From assembly GCA_031472005.1 (NCBI GenBank), contig PZJY01000002.1, forward strand, positions 4,030,001-4,094,000: a stretch of 64,000 bases of DNA. The letters run 5' to 3'. Below, piece after piece: positions 1 through 11,291 of the stretch; within the stretch, counting starts at the first letter, position 1; each line of letters starts with the position of its first letter. The stretch comes from Tetracladium setigerum (taxonomy: Eukaryota > Ascomycota > Leotiomycetes > Helotiales). The notes beneath the pieces are model-generated. The model ran no database searches. It saw nothing but the letters and a program-made list of their open reading frames with translations, and had not been told where the DNA came from. The translations under genes and the position numbers were made by a program.

Positions 1-400
1 ATGATAGCAGATGATGGCGATAGTCGATGTACTGTACATCAAAATCGTAGCTATGAAAGCGGAATTCTCGCCATTCTTTATACTTTTCATCCCTATATAC
101 CACCTCCATAGCACAATGGATACTATACCAAGGCACAGTGACTACACTTGTGAGATGAAGATGGAGATTGTGTTGTGAACTGCAGTTCGCGCTTATGTCA
201 AAGTATCGCGGGGTTGATGCCACACTTGGGACGAGAGTGATATGGGGTGCGGGGAGCAAAGCGGGGAGACCAACATTTCAGGCTCCTATGAATGGCTCTG
301 AGCTACGAATTTCATGCGGTTCATCATATCTGAGCAGCTGATTACTTGATTCAAATCATCAGCTCAACCAACCAGAGCAGTACAGCTCCCTAGGGGTGGC

Positions 401-433
401 AGACACTGACCAGACACTGACCAGACACTGACC
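401..433. repeat. 11-bp tandem repeat, three exact copies
   Basis: The unit AGACACTGACC is present three times head to tail without mismatch. No gene overlaps it. Confidence 0.9.
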
Positions 434-1227
434 ATCCAAGTCGTATCACACAGTATTTCGGGCTTTTACTGCAGACACAGTAGTCTATCTGGGGTGCGCC
501 AAAGACCTAGATCATAGTATCTATATGTTTCTAGCCCCGAAACGGCGATAACGACCGATCCGAGGTAGACCGCTCGTGGCGTGCACTCTTCAAGGAGGAG
601 CACGCTCGTGTCAACATTGCGAAGCGAAGGGCCCTTGTTGAGATTTTGCGTTGTCATTCTTGTGGCTTGGAAAGAGAATGAATCCCGAGTTCTGGCCCAT
701 GGATGATTCCGCCAAACAGGTAGTCAAGGACCGAGACCATGGTACAAAGGATATAGCCTCTCATATGCATGCTTGTACAGGGACATCCCGTTGCTGCTTA
801 GTCTTCTACGCCATGCGATGAGTACACTTAGATGCAAGGCTACCTAGGTATTGCTCGGGGTAGGATTTCGGGATTTCTCTTTACCAAGACAGCAACTGAA
901 CTCCAACTGATTTCCTGCGATCTTGAGCAGTTGAAGTAATCCCATGTCAAGTACATGACTTACTTGCCTTGGCTCAAAGAGCATGAGTAAAGAGAGGTTC
1001 TTCCTACCTTGAAGGGAGTACGGAAGTGAGGAAGGCTGAAGAAGGAGAATGATCAGGTCCCAAGCGCTATTCCATCCACGTGAAGTCCGATCAAAATAAG
1101 CTAGAAAGTTTTTAGCAGGGGAAGCGGTCGGGGGATTGCCCCGTCCCGCATGCGTCCACAGGCCAACCGCGCCACCTCGCTTGTCAAAGCATTCCTGCAT
1201 CGGCTCTTCCCCGAGCACGAATGAATG

Positions 1228-1258
1228 CCTCCTCCTCCTCCTCCTCCTCCTCCTCCTC
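1228..1258. repeat. CCT trinucleotide microsatellite
   Basis: About ten uninterrupted CCT units. A related AAG run lies about 90 bp downstream, near 1346-1363. Confidence 0.95.
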
Positions 1259-1436
1259 TATCGCCCCTAGCGCGAACGCGGCTCTCCGGCTAAATGCAAA
1301 TGTGCGAGTGAACACTTCCAGACTAACATGACTCAAACCATCCCCAAGAAGAAGAAGAAGAAGCTCCATAGATTGCATGCAGCATTCTAAAGAGTCGTTT
1401 GGACCATTACGTCTGCGTGTCGTATTGGCTCGTATA

Positions 1437-1458
1437 CCCCGCCACCCCGGCACCCCGC
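1437..1458 (+). promoter_or_regulatory. Cluster of three CreA/Mig1-type GC boxes
   Basis: Three hexamers fit the reverse complement of the CreA consensus SYGGRG: CCCCGC at 1437, CCCCGG at 1445 and CCCCGC at 1453. They lie about 270 bp before the transporter start codon. CreA represses sugar-uptake genes in glucose, so carbon-catabolite control of the downstream gene is a reasonable inference; binding is not shown. Confidence 0.45.
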
Positions 1459-1728
1459 CATTCTCTCGAGACCCCATGGGGGAAGGCGAAAATGGAAGCT
1501 CGGGCACATTTCGGGTGGGCGAGGAACCGCCGCGAAGTGAAGCGAGACCCAGCCCATCTGTTAACCATATCAGCTGATTGAGCAGTTTGTAGATATAAGA
1601 CAAGATGGACTCTCCTCCCCAGACCTTGCTTCCCCCGAGATCCAGACCAACAGCATCGGTCAAAGGCATCCATTGCATTACAATCCCTACTTCCATCTTC
1701 CTTCTTCCATCTTTCGAGAAAGCTCGCC

Positions 1729-3585
1729 ATGGCATCTCCGCAGATTGACGAGAAGCATCCTGATACTGTCGACCATGCGGTTAGCAATCAAGGAACTTCT
1801 GGAGATCTAAAAGACCTGTCTGCCACTGCGGTGGCTCAAGGTCAAGCTCTCAGTGGTTATGAGCACTTGTCTGTTTGGCAGACCGTCTGGAAATTCAAAA
1901 TGTGTTCCCTCCTCTGCTTCCTGGCCGCTGTCAGTGCTGCCACAGAAGGATATCAAATCAGGTTCGTATAAAAATGGTTCAAGTCCTTGGTGATAGTCTT
2001 GACAACATTTTGCTGATTCTTTTTCGTAGCTTGATGGGGAACATTGTTGCCAATCCTGGCTTTGCCCGTCAATTTGGAACTCAAATCGGTAGCAATGGCG
2101 AGATAGTTTTAGCATCCTCTGTGCTGAGCACTTGGGGAGCCGTGGGGACCTGCTTTCAGATGCTTGGCCAGCTATCTATCTCCTTCATATCGAATCGATT
2201 TGGTCGGAAGATTGCCATGCTGTTCTTCTGGACGACACTCCTTGCGAGCGTTATCTGCGAGGCGCTATCTCGAGATTGGAAGACTTTTCTCATCTCCAAG
2301 ATACTGGGAGGCTATGGAGTTGGTTGTATGCAGTCCACCGTACCCCTCTACATCAGCGAGATGGCTCCAACAGGAGCGAGAGGTGCCCTCCTTATGGTCT
2401 ATATGTTCTGGTGGATCACCGGCCAGTTTTTTGCTCCAGTCGCTCTCCAGGTCATGTCCAAAACCGACCCGAACAACTGGTTGACCCCTGTTTATACTCA
2501 GTTCGGTCAAGTTGGTCTCATGTTTATCATTTATCTCATTCTTCCGGAGTCGCCAGCGTGGTCCGTGGGCCGTGGCAAAATCGACCAAGCGAAAAAGAAT
2601 CTTCGCTTCATGTACAGAGGCGTGAAGGACTTCGACTTCGAGCACCATATCCATCTTTTGGTTATTAACATCGAGCACGAACGCGCCGCTGCAAACGAGC
2701 AGAAAGGCGTCAAGTGGTACGAGGTCTTCCAAGGACGTGACAGGCTCCGGACTATTATTTCCGCCTGGCCTTTGATCAGTCAACAATTCATCGGCCTGGG
2801 TGTATTTTTCACCTACGGGACATATTTCTTTCAACAGGCCGGGATTGAGGACCCATTTAGAGTTACCTGCATCACCACTGGCATCAACATTGCCGCTACT
2901 GTGGTCATCATCTATCTTGCCGACATCGTCGGTCGCCGCCTTATAGCATGTTGGGGAACCACTGTGTGCATGGTGTGTAACGTAGGTGTTGGAATTCTTG
3001 GCGTCGTGCCAAAGGGTAAGGTATCAGATAATCTACTTGTCGTGTTCGCAGTCTTCTGGAGTAAGTTATAAATTCCGCTTTGCCCTTGGCTCTGCTAATT
3101 ATTTCGCTTCAGACGTCGGCTTGATCTGCAATGGTGCCTCCGCATACGCCTATCTTAGCGAGACGTCTTCCCAAAGACTTCGAACTTACACCGCTGGTTT
3201 CGCAAATGGACTGGTCACTCCGACTAGTATCGTGCTGGGTGTTTTGGTGCCTTATATGCTCAACGCCAATCAATGGAACTGGGGCTTGAAGACCTGCTGG
3301 TTTTTCACTGGTCTTGGAATGCCTTTCACCGTAGCTATGTGGTTCTTGCTACCCGAGACCAAGGGGTAAGTGAACAACACCCTATGAGCTGTGATTGATC
3401 AGAATTGAGCTAATTTGTACCATAGACGCACTACTGCCGAGCTTGATGAACTTTTCGAACGCAAGATCAAGCCCTGGAGATTCGAAAAGACTACGACTTT
3501 GACCCAAAATCTCGTCAACATGAAAAACGATCATCCCTCAGTCGATATGATTGAGGATGTAGGAAGCCATGGAAAGTCAGGCTAG
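1729..3585 (+). CDS. MFS sugar transporter (maltose/alpha-glucoside or lactose permease type)
   Basis: Four exons, 1729-1961, 2030-3060, 3113-3365 and 3426-3585, join in frame to 558 aa, a normal length for fungal sugar porters of the major facilitator superfamily. Seen directly: EGYQISLMGN across the first splice junction, YISEMAPTGARG after TM4-5 (about residue 180), PESPAW (about 249) closing the first half, VGRR (about 376) and PETKG (about 500). These are the hallmark sugar-porter signatures; twelve membrane segments are expected, and the last ~55 residues are a charged cytosolic tail. Role: proton-coupled uptake of a sugar, most likely a disaccharide, at the plasma membrane. The start ATG sits in a good context (GCCATGGC). 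Three CreA-type boxes lie upstream and a broken glycosidase gene lies downstream on the same strand, suggesting a former uptake-plus-hydrolysis pair. The substrate cannot be fixed from sequence alone. Confidence 0.93.
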
Positions 3586-4136
3586 TTAGTGGCTCAGAAG
3601 CGTTCACTGTCGTCAGTCCCTGAATGTTTATGCTCAGTGTATCGATATGCTGGATAGTACAGGCGGCTGAATTAGGTACTGGAACGGTTTGCAATTGTAG
3701 ATATGCTCGGCGCTCTGCGTCTTCGCTGCAAATGAAAATACCTCTATTCTTTCTAAATCTTTACACTTCCTATTCTTTAGTTCGTCCACCCTCAGGAACT
3801 CCATGCAAAAAACGTTGGTGTACGTGCGGCCGCTTCATACCCACGCACTAACTTCACGCACTAATTTTGCAGGTTATTAGCTCTTGTAACGGCAGGTTCA
3901 GGTGGAGGTTCTAGTTCAGGGGCTTATTTAGTCACGGAGTACTACTGAGGGTAGTTTAAGCCCTACCTGCTGGCAAACGAGCTTGGCTCCATACAGAGTC
4001 CAAGGTGTCTACTCAAGCTCACACTGATCTCCAAAGAGCCTTCATGAAACGCCTAGTGGACCTCGCTATCATGTCACGGACATAGTTCCAGGAAGATGTG
4101 AGGTCCTAGGAGTAGTACTCCCAGGAGCTAGAGAGA

Positions 4137-4195
4137 TTCTAGGAGCCTAAGACTCGGGAGTAGTATAGGTCTTAGGAGTTAAGTGGCTCCTAGAA
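4137..4195. repeat. Nested inverted repeat (potential hairpin)
   Basis: Outer arms TTCTAGGAGCC (4137-4147) and GGCTCCTAGAA (4185-4195) are perfect complements. Inner arms CCTAAGAC (4146-4153) and GTCTTAGG (4169-4176) are also perfect. An 8-nt bulge separates them on the right side. It could be part of a decayed MITE, but no target duplication was identified. Confidence 0.6.
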
Positions 4196-4322
4196 CCTAC
4201 TATAAGAGAACTCTTAGCTATTTAGTAAACAAGAGTATACAAACTAATATACTTCTAGTTTACAAGATTGGTGGAGATGTAGATTGCCAGCCTAGGGAAG
4301 AGATGGAATGAAGAGTTCACTA

Positions 4323-4376
4323 GGAAAAAGTGTCCCTATTCAGGATAATGGAAAAAGTGTCCCTACTCAGGATAAT
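4323..4376. repeat. 27-bp tandem duplication
   Basis: Two adjacent 27-bp copies (4323-4349, 4350-4376) differ at one base (CCCTATTC versus CCCTACTC). Confidence 0.9.
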
Positions 4377-5386
4377 GGATGGATTAGGAGCAAATCCCGA
4401 TATGATAGGGTTGTTAATTAGCATTATGGAAGAGATAAATGAATATAGACTTCGTGTGTATCTGCCAACTCTAGGATAATACCGTAGGTAGGCCATGTTC
4501 GTGTTAAAGACTTCGAATTGAATAGTATCGGGAAGATGCCAAGCCACATACCTTCATCTTTACTGCATCTTCTGATTCTAATCACCGATCCGCCCAAGTT
4601 CGACTATCCCCTAGTATGGCATGCACGGAGAGACTTGGACTAGATCAGCTTTAGCGTTGCTAGTTGTGGAGCGGAAGATATGTTCGTGTTCGGTACGAGA
4701 GAGCCAAGCCACTTCCCCATCCTTTTCTGCCGAAGAAGAACACTCGGGAGAGGAGAGACCGACGGATTGAGAGACATAAAAGATTCTCCTTCTCACGTGG
4801 CGTACGAGTCTCCAATGTTCCGCCTAAAAATCAAAGTAACGAAATATAACGACCACCTTCGTAATGACCTCTTCCTTTCTTACGAACAGATATTCTCGAA
4901 CCCAATCATCCAGCAACCAAGCCTTCAACATGAACGACCGCCCGATCCCCTTCTTGCGCAAGACTGGGCCTATATGGGAGCTGCTTGTTGACGGTAAGCC
5001 TTGGCTCATCCGGGGGCCGAGTTGCACAACTCGTCGATGAGCTCGGCGCATTACATGGACACGGTTTGGCGAAAGCTAGCTGATATGGGCATTAATACGG
5101 TCTTGGGATCCGTCACATGGAAGGGTATAGAGCCAGTAGAAGGCCAATTTGAGTTTGCAGAGCTCGATGCCATTCTCAAAGGGGCCGAATCGCATGGATT
5201 GCGCCTCATTATTCTCTGGTTTGGATCTTTCAAGAATGGTCGGAGCTGCCTGGCAAGCTTATCATAGTCATAACGCTTACGTTTTTCTAGGTGCGTCAAG
5301 TTACACCCCTTCATGGGTAGCAATGAACTGCCAGCGATTTCCTCGCATGCTCCTCAACAAGGAAGGAAAGTTGAGAGTGAGCAATA

Positions 5387-5433
5387 AGTCCCCACCCCCC
5401 CTTTCTGGCCACCCCCCTTTCTGGCCACCCCAC
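5387..5433 (+). repeat. Left terminal inverted repeat of the Fot1/pogo element
   Basis: Begins AGTCCCCACC and contains two direct copies of CCCTTTCTGGCCACCCC. Its reverse complement occurs at the other end with only a few differences. Confidence 0.93.
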
Positions 5434-7162
5434 TAAAATCCACCACTTTACATTCAACACTTAATATCTCTATAACGCATCGACTTCTATAAAATCCCCG
5501 ACAGATTTAGATTTAGTAGATGACTCCGAATCGATTAATACTACTCCGAGCTCTCCAGCTTTAATCTGGGCCGATCTAATAGCCCTGGCGTCTACGAACC
5601 TCGAATTCGGAGATGTCTGGACCTTTCGGCGCTTCCTTGGTTTATATAGATCTAATTAAGCTTCTAGCTCTTTTATTCGATTCTCGGCTTATATTAAAGT
5701 AAAGTCCTTTTCATTTAATCCTTTTATAACCTTCCGAAAGAGTAATCGACGTGTCGGAAGATCATCATGGCCAAGCCGAGCCAGAGTGTCGAACTGTAAA
5801 CGTAATTCTCTCCCGACTTTTAGTGTATACCACTCAATCGATGATATACTTATATTCCACTTAGTATTAGAGCTCTTTAGAGGGGCCGATTCCGAGGCTT
5901 TATTGCTATTCTCTAATAGTAATCGGCTCATTAAAGGTTTACTTATATTCACTAGCTATAACCCCGTAGTATGCTATCCGGCTAAGATATTATTAAGCGT
6001 GATTGTAGCTTCCCGGGCCTTATAGTAACATATTAAGAAGTTACGCTTACTAATTGGTGCCGAATCGGTTAAAAGACTTAAAAGATTAAGCTCTTTCCGA
6101 TAAGCAGCCTTAAGAGGAGAGAAAATCGATAAATCTAATGGTTAAAGGATATAAGAGCTATAAGGAGGTAAAAATAAGAGATATATATTCGATTCGAGGC
6201 ATTTAAATATAAATTCGGTGGTTTTATGGCTTCTATGGCCGTCCAAGATAAGTAGTCGTGCCGAACCATCGGCCGGTGCTGTCTTTAGAATAAACACCTT
6301 TTCAAGCCATTCCAAAGCCGTACGGTTAGTTGTCTATCTATTATCTGTTATAGTGAATTACTATGATATAAATATATCGATATCGGCCGGGAACTATTAT
6401 TATTGCACCGACTTTCCTTTATATATAATAAGTGGAGTAGTTCTGACCCCGGTGGCAGAGATAACCTTAATAAATGATGTCTAACTCTTAATACCGGCTT
6501 GTTTCTTTTAAATAAAACGTCGTTCCGAGCTATTAAGGATTAATCTATTAAGTCTATAACCTTCTATAATACCGGCCTCGTCTATATTCCATCGATTCTT
6601 TAGCTTAATGGCTTAAATAGCTAGAATTTGAAAATTTTGGAACTAAGCCTTAATTATATCGGACCTAGCGCTATTCACTCGTACAGAATCGACCGTGAGT
6701 TGCCTTTTAGTCTTAAGTATTAGATTTCGTAATAGGAACCTCCGGACCTATCGCTTTCCGAGTGGTGTATAATCGTTTTAAAGCTTGTAAAGACGTTCAC
6801 TAAAGACCTTTAGTTGCGAGTGAGTGATGCTATGGCCGAGAGCTTCCTAGGTCAATACCCAATTCGTAAGTCGATCCTCTACTACTTGGGGAAGCCTTTG
6901 TAAGTGTTCGGCACCATCACGATGAGTAGAGTTCTGTTGCAATCGTAGTTATAAGGTAGCCCTTAGAATACCTCACTTAAGAGCAGCTTTGCGAATAGAC
7001 TTCCCATTTCCGATCTCCGCAAGTGCTTGCCCCATATCAAATTCAGTATATTGAGACTTTCGCATGATCACAATTCGAAGTATAAATTTGGTGGTAATTG
7101 ATGGAAGAATGAAAAAGATATTAATTTTTTAAGTGGTGATGTGCAGCTACGGATGAGGTTTG

Positions 7163-7209
7163 GTGGGGTGGCCAGAAGGTGGGGGTGGCCAGAAAGGGGG
7201 GTGGGGACT
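7163..7209 (-). repeat. Right terminal inverted repeat of the Fot1/pogo element
   Basis: Ends GGTGGGGACT next to the duplicated TA. It mirrors the left end, including the doubled GGCCAGAA word, with a small internal length difference. Confidence 0.93.
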
Positions 7210-8515
7210 TACCATCTCTACCATTGCTGGCGATGGTGCCGTTGCAGATGCCAGAGCTTTCAAGGCTTTGATGAATCATCTTCGCGAAGTTGATAAGCAA
7301 CGCATCGTCATTATGGTGCAAGTAGAGAACGAGGTTGGCGTCCTTGGGGATTCACGGGACCGAAGTCCCACTGCCGATAGACTTTTCCACGCTGCTGTGC
7401 CGAAAGATTTGATTGATTTCCTCTCCTCTGGATGGGATGGACTTCATCCAGAGTTCAAAAAAAACTTCAGTAGCTTACCCAACGTTCTCCGAAGTCTCGA
7501 AGAGAGAACCAATGACAATAGCGAAGACTGTTCATGGGCAGGTGTCTTTGGCGAGACTTCTCATGCCGAAGAACTTTTCATGGCGTATCACTACGCTCGA
7601 TATGTCGATCAAGTTGCAGCGGCGGGACGGGAGGCTTATCCACTTCCTCTCTACGCAAATGCATGGATCCCTCTACCTCCTAAGCAAGGCGAATCTAGCG
7701 AGGCTGGTATTGTCAGTGGAGGTGGAAAACCTGGAGAATATCCTTCGGGAGGACCAACACCCAGCGTTCTCGACATCTGGCAAAAATATGCGCCATCTCT
7801 AAATTTCCTCTCCCCCGACATATATGCCGGTGATTACGGGAAGATTTGCGCCGCCTACTCTCACAATGGCAATGCTCTGTTCGTTCCCGAGCAGCAGAGA
7901 GACGAATACGGTGCCCGTTGCATGTGGCAAGCTATAGGTAGTCACGGTGCTCTTGGTGTCAGTCCTTTCGGCATCGATTCGCTGTCAGCGCACGAGAGCC
8001 CTTTCACCAAACATTACAAGCTTCTAGCGTCGGTGTCAACGATAATATCTAAAGCGCGGCTCGAGCCCGAGACCATGGTTGGCTTTTTCTTCAACGAATT
8101 TCAATCCACTGACGCTGACAAGCCCATCACAAAACATTTCAAGGAGTTCGATCTGACCATCACTAGAGCGTTCGTTTTTGGTAAACCTGGCCCCGCCTTT
8201 GGCATCATCATCGAAATGGCGCCGTGCCGATTTCTCTTCATCGGAGCGGGTTACAAGGTCGAATTCGCATCAATATCATCAACTTCTGTGTTCACTGGCA
8301 TCTTGCACGCCGAGGAAAAGCGTGTATCTGACGCAAACGAGGGTCTTCTGGAAACGGAGAGACATCTCTGTGGCGACGAGACCTGCAGTGACACTTGGGT
8401 AAACATGTCGAATGAAGATCCCGATTATGGAGATGTCAACATTCCCGTTCTATTTCCTGCTCGCACCATGATCGCAGAGGCGACGATATACTCGCTAGAC
8501 GGCTTTGATGTATGA

Positions 8516-10049
8516 TGAGTTGATCTTCTCTACGACACTATACAAAGCCTTGCTTCCAAGGTCGTTTCACCGTGTGCATATAGTCTAGCTACGGAATTTG
8601 ATTATATTTCCCGATTTATTCTGATTGCTCTTTTTCCCAATCTGAGGCTGACAGTCAATCTAGCTTACAAACTGTTTTGGTTGATATAGATATGGCTACT
8701 GGCACTCCTGTGAAGGAGGCAGATCACGCCCCTGACCATATCTGTTCCCTTGCGTTACTTGAGTCCTGAACCTTATGAGAACCAACTATCTATTCCTGTT
8801 ACAATTTGCAGCCAACGAGATCTTCACTATATAATTCTATGGATTTTCGTTGGTTCTTACTCTCTGTCTATTTCGACTCATCCTTTTTATAATACTAAAA
8901 GAAGCTGCCACCAACGACTTCTATCTATACTCGTGCCTTCGAAATTTTATCCGAAGGGTAAAATAAGAAGGTTCCTCGAAGGGAAGAGAAGGCGGTGCTC
9001 TCTGCTTTTCGTTATTCCGTACCGTGTTTAATAATATCTTAATAGTCTTGTGGCTTGCCTCGCTATTTCGGACCGCCTCGTGTCGAAAAACCGACTTTTT
9101 TTTGGGTGTGTTTTCAAGTGCGCCAGTCGGTGATAAAACCAGGTTATATTAATTATACTGTAATAGCTGTAACCTGGAAGTTTGCGCTTGATTGAAGTGT
9201 AATGTTGGTGTACGACAAGTAAACAACGTTCCCCGTATTACGTGCACGGACATTTTTCTCGTAATTTGTCATTTTCTGGTTTGAAGCCCACTTGTGTACG
9301 CGGGAGATTTCTTGGGAATTTGTCTCATTCCGACACAGATCCAATTACGAATCAACGAAGACTTATATTCTCTCAAAGCTATAGAGTCGTCCGCAACCCC
9401 CTAATTGATATCTGAATGATCGCGTTCGGGACTGTACTTTTAACGCAAATACTATCGCAATCGAACTCAGATCTACTAAAGTCCTCTGGCTCGTCTCCGA
9501 TCAAGGTTCCCTTCAGCGACATATCATTAGGAACGGGCATTTAATTTGTCCGCAAGCACAGTTTCTAGCCTGAGCTCCTTACGACAGCCAGCCAGAGTGC
9601 AAGATCTATAGAGATAAAAGCTGAACCTGATAATCACTGCATTCTCAATACTTCTGCTGCCAGCTGTCCTGCCCTAACCTTCTCATTTCTTGAAATGAAA
9701 TAAAGATATCTGGCAGGATGATACTATCACCAAAGCGATTTGGTGTAAGGATTACTCCAAACGTTACCTAATTGAAGAGAAACAATGCCCTTAAGATACC
9801 ATCCGAACGCGCGGAATTGTCAGTGATCATCCCGAGAAAGGCTTGTGCTCGGGGAAATTCCGGCATATGGCTCGGCATAGTGAGGGGTTGATGACCTCGT
9901 TAGAATTGTCATCACTAAACCTCCACAAACTACAAAACCTCCATTGATCCGACTCAAGTCCATCTTCTCATTTCAGGTTTCTTTCTTTTCTTCCACAATC
10001 CCTAAGAATTCTAAAGTAAAAGCAGATAACCTCAAAAGAGAACTTCACA
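8516..10049. other. Intergenic region
   Basis: No gene seen. It includes a perfect 8-bp stem at 9139-9177 (CCAGGTTA and TAACCTGG) and a promoter-like stretch before the cyanase. The short open frames lack any recognisable motif. Confidence 0.6.
9139..9177. repeat. Small inverted repeat
   Basis: CCAGGTTA (9139-9146) pairs with TAACCTGG (9170-9177) around an AT-rich loop. The function is unknown. Confidence 0.5.
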
Positions 10050-10776
10050 ATGGCTGAAAATCAGAAATTGGCAACTCTCGATGTACGCAATTACCCCTCC
10101 ATCAATCACCCGCAATAATAATCTATCATTCGATATATCCATGAAATAATTTCACAACCACCACCAAACTCATATATCATTTATACTCTACTCTACTATA
10201 TCAATTAGCTAACCACAATCCCCAAATCCCAGGCCACACTAATCGACCGCCTCCCCACCGTCTCCAAAATCCTCTTCGACGCCAAAGCCTCCAAATCCCT
10301 CTCCTTCGAATCTATCGCCACGCATCTCAACCGCTCCGAAGTAGCCGTCGCCGCGCTCTTCTACGGCCAAGCTACCGCCTCCCCCGAAGATGTCGAAGCC
10401 CTCTCCTCCCTTCTCTCCATCCCAAAGGAAGACCTAACCACGCATCTCCTCTCCGGCTTTCCCGATCGCGGCAAGTCGGCGCCCATGCCACCCGTTGAAC
10501 CGTTGATTTACAGATTGTATGAGATTGTGCAGAATTATGGGTATGCGTATAAGGCGGTGTTGAATGAGAAGTTTGGGGATGGGATTATGAGTGCGATTGC
10601 GTTTAGTACGAAGGTGGAGAAGGAGACGGATGAGAAGGGGGTGGATTGGGCTGTTATTACGCTGAGGGGGAAGTGGTGAGTTTTGAATTTGGCCTTTGAA
10701 ATGAGCTGATGCTTTGACGTTGAGGACGGGTTTGCTAATACCGTGGGTTTTTAGGTTGCCATTCACGAGGTTTTAG
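10050..10776 (+). CDS. cyn1: Cyanate hydratase (cyanase)
   Basis: Three exons, 10050-10082, 10233-10675 and 10755-10776, give 165 aa, the usual size for fungal cyanases. The enzyme converts cyanate and bicarbonate to carbamate and CO2, releasing ammonia; it acts in the cytosol as a decamer. Exon 2 holds the N-terminal helix-turn-helix-like domain (VAALFYGQA) and then the catalytic domain: YRLYEIVQNYG supplies the Arg and Glu, and GIMSAIAF supplies the Ser of the conserved Arg-Glu-Ser active site. The tiny last exon gives the family-typical end RGKWLPFTRF. Introns are 150 and 79 nt with GT-AG ends. The gene appears intact. The next feature downstream is a dead hAT transposase piece, and nothing around it suggests a dedicated cyanate operon or cluster. 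Confidence 0.96.
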
Positions 10777-11291
10777 AGGAATCTTATTTTTCACTCTTTG
10801 CTCAATCGAAAGAATGGAGTGTAAATGAACAGATCCGAACAGAAAATAAAGAACTTCAAAGCATTTTCACGATAGCAGTAGCACGAGTATATTCTACTAA
10901 ATATGTACGAATAAAGAAGCGAAAAGCACCACGCTAGGCAGTGTTCCCAGTAGTATGTGATATGAGGTGATATCAATGATATGATATGATATAAAGAAAT
11001 AGCGACGCCATCAACAAAGAGCGATCGGAGCAGATCTGCCATGTGTTGGAAGTACAGTACATGCTAGGTCTACCGCACACTATATATAATTTGAGGACCG
11101 GAGATCTAAAGCTATATACTAGGTCTCTAAGTTCTATAGTCAGTACTGGAAGAAGAGCGGCGAAACAAGTCATATAAAGCATTATCTAGAACGTGAGCAT
11201 GATATCAAAGACGTGGACGCCATTCAGAAGAAAGGGGCCGTGCAAGCATCAATAGAGGCGACTTTAGCTCACGCCCACGATTTTCCTCAGA
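10777..11291. other. Intergenic region after cyanase
   Basis: No gene seen. It is moderately AT-rich and contains a repeated GATATGA word around 10960-10990. It may include outer parts of the hAT remnant that follows. Confidence 0.5.

Larger units (their letters stand above)
1..1728. other. Intergenic region upstream of the MFS transporter
   Basis: I see no supportable gene here. Open frames are short or are built from simple repeats (a Glu-rich minus-strand frame is only the complement of a CCT repeat). It holds an 11-bp triplicate, a CCT microsatellite, an AAG run near 1346 and a GC-rich stretch before the transporter start that is listed separately as possible regulatory DNA. Confidence 0.6.
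3586..4929. other. Intergenic region with hairpins and a tandem duplication
   Basis: No gene seen. The stretch 4101-4200 is full of CCTAGGAG-like words that fold into a nested hairpin, and 4323-4376 is a 27-bp duplication; both are listed separately. Short frames near 4664-4991 run into the 5' end of the glycosidase and have no recognisable product. Confidence 0.6.
5387..7209 (-). mobile_element. Fot1/pogo-type DNA transposon, RIP-damaged, non-autonomous
   Basis: A 1,823-bp insertion flanked by a TA duplication (5385-5386 and 7210-7211), with inverted termini starting AGTCCCCACCCCCC, the AGTC start being usual for Fot1-type elements. A decayed transposase reads on the minus strand. Around 6245-6130 it shows LLILDGH followed by LLFLPPYSSYIL-stop-PLDLSIFSPLK, which matches the second and third catalytic Asp blocks of pogo/Fot1 DDE transposases; the stop replaces the invariant Gln (CAA to TAA), a RIP-type change. 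The C-terminal tail with TRRLLFRKVIKG reads at 5952-5689. The interior is TA-rich and has many stops. This copy cannot make a transposase. It interrupts the glycosidase gene described at 4930-8515. Confidence 0.92.
4930..8515 (+). pseudogene. GH35/DUF5597-type glycosidase (beta-galactosidase-like), disrupted
   Basis: The protein pieces match glycoside hydrolases with a beta-galactosidase-like TIM barrel followed by a DUF5597 domain: GKPWLIRG near the N terminus, MSSAHYMDTVW, GINTVLGSVTWKGIEP, ILWFGSFKNG, MVQVENEVGV (the conserved NE of this clan), FLSPDIYAGDYGKI, and a C-terminal NEF...FDLTITRAF stretch. Start ATG 4930. An intron 5239-5290 joins FKNG to ASSYTPSW cleanly. Three lesions or oddities: a G run at 5012-5016 is one base short, so the first ~28 codons are out of frame with the rest; a Fot1/pogo element at 5387-7209 splits the gene; the frame is continuous across the insertion site if the element and one TA are removed. 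The 3' half (7212-8515) is intact and shows little decay, so insertion looks recent relative to the gene's age, or the element decayed elsewhere first. No signal peptide is visible, so the enzyme was probably intracellular, which suits a partnership with the upstream sugar transporter. Confidence 0.85.

Noticed and set aside
1184..1735. 183-codon minus-strand frame with a poly-Glu stretch
   Set aside because: The Glu run is just the complement of the CCT microsatellite; the frame overlaps the transporter promoter and has no domain.
5377..7260. The transposon insertion read as a long intron (GTGAGC donor at 5377)
   Set aside because: The element has its own terminal repeats, TA duplication and transposase blocks; the GTGAGC word is part of the coding frame, which is continuous without splicing once the element is removed.
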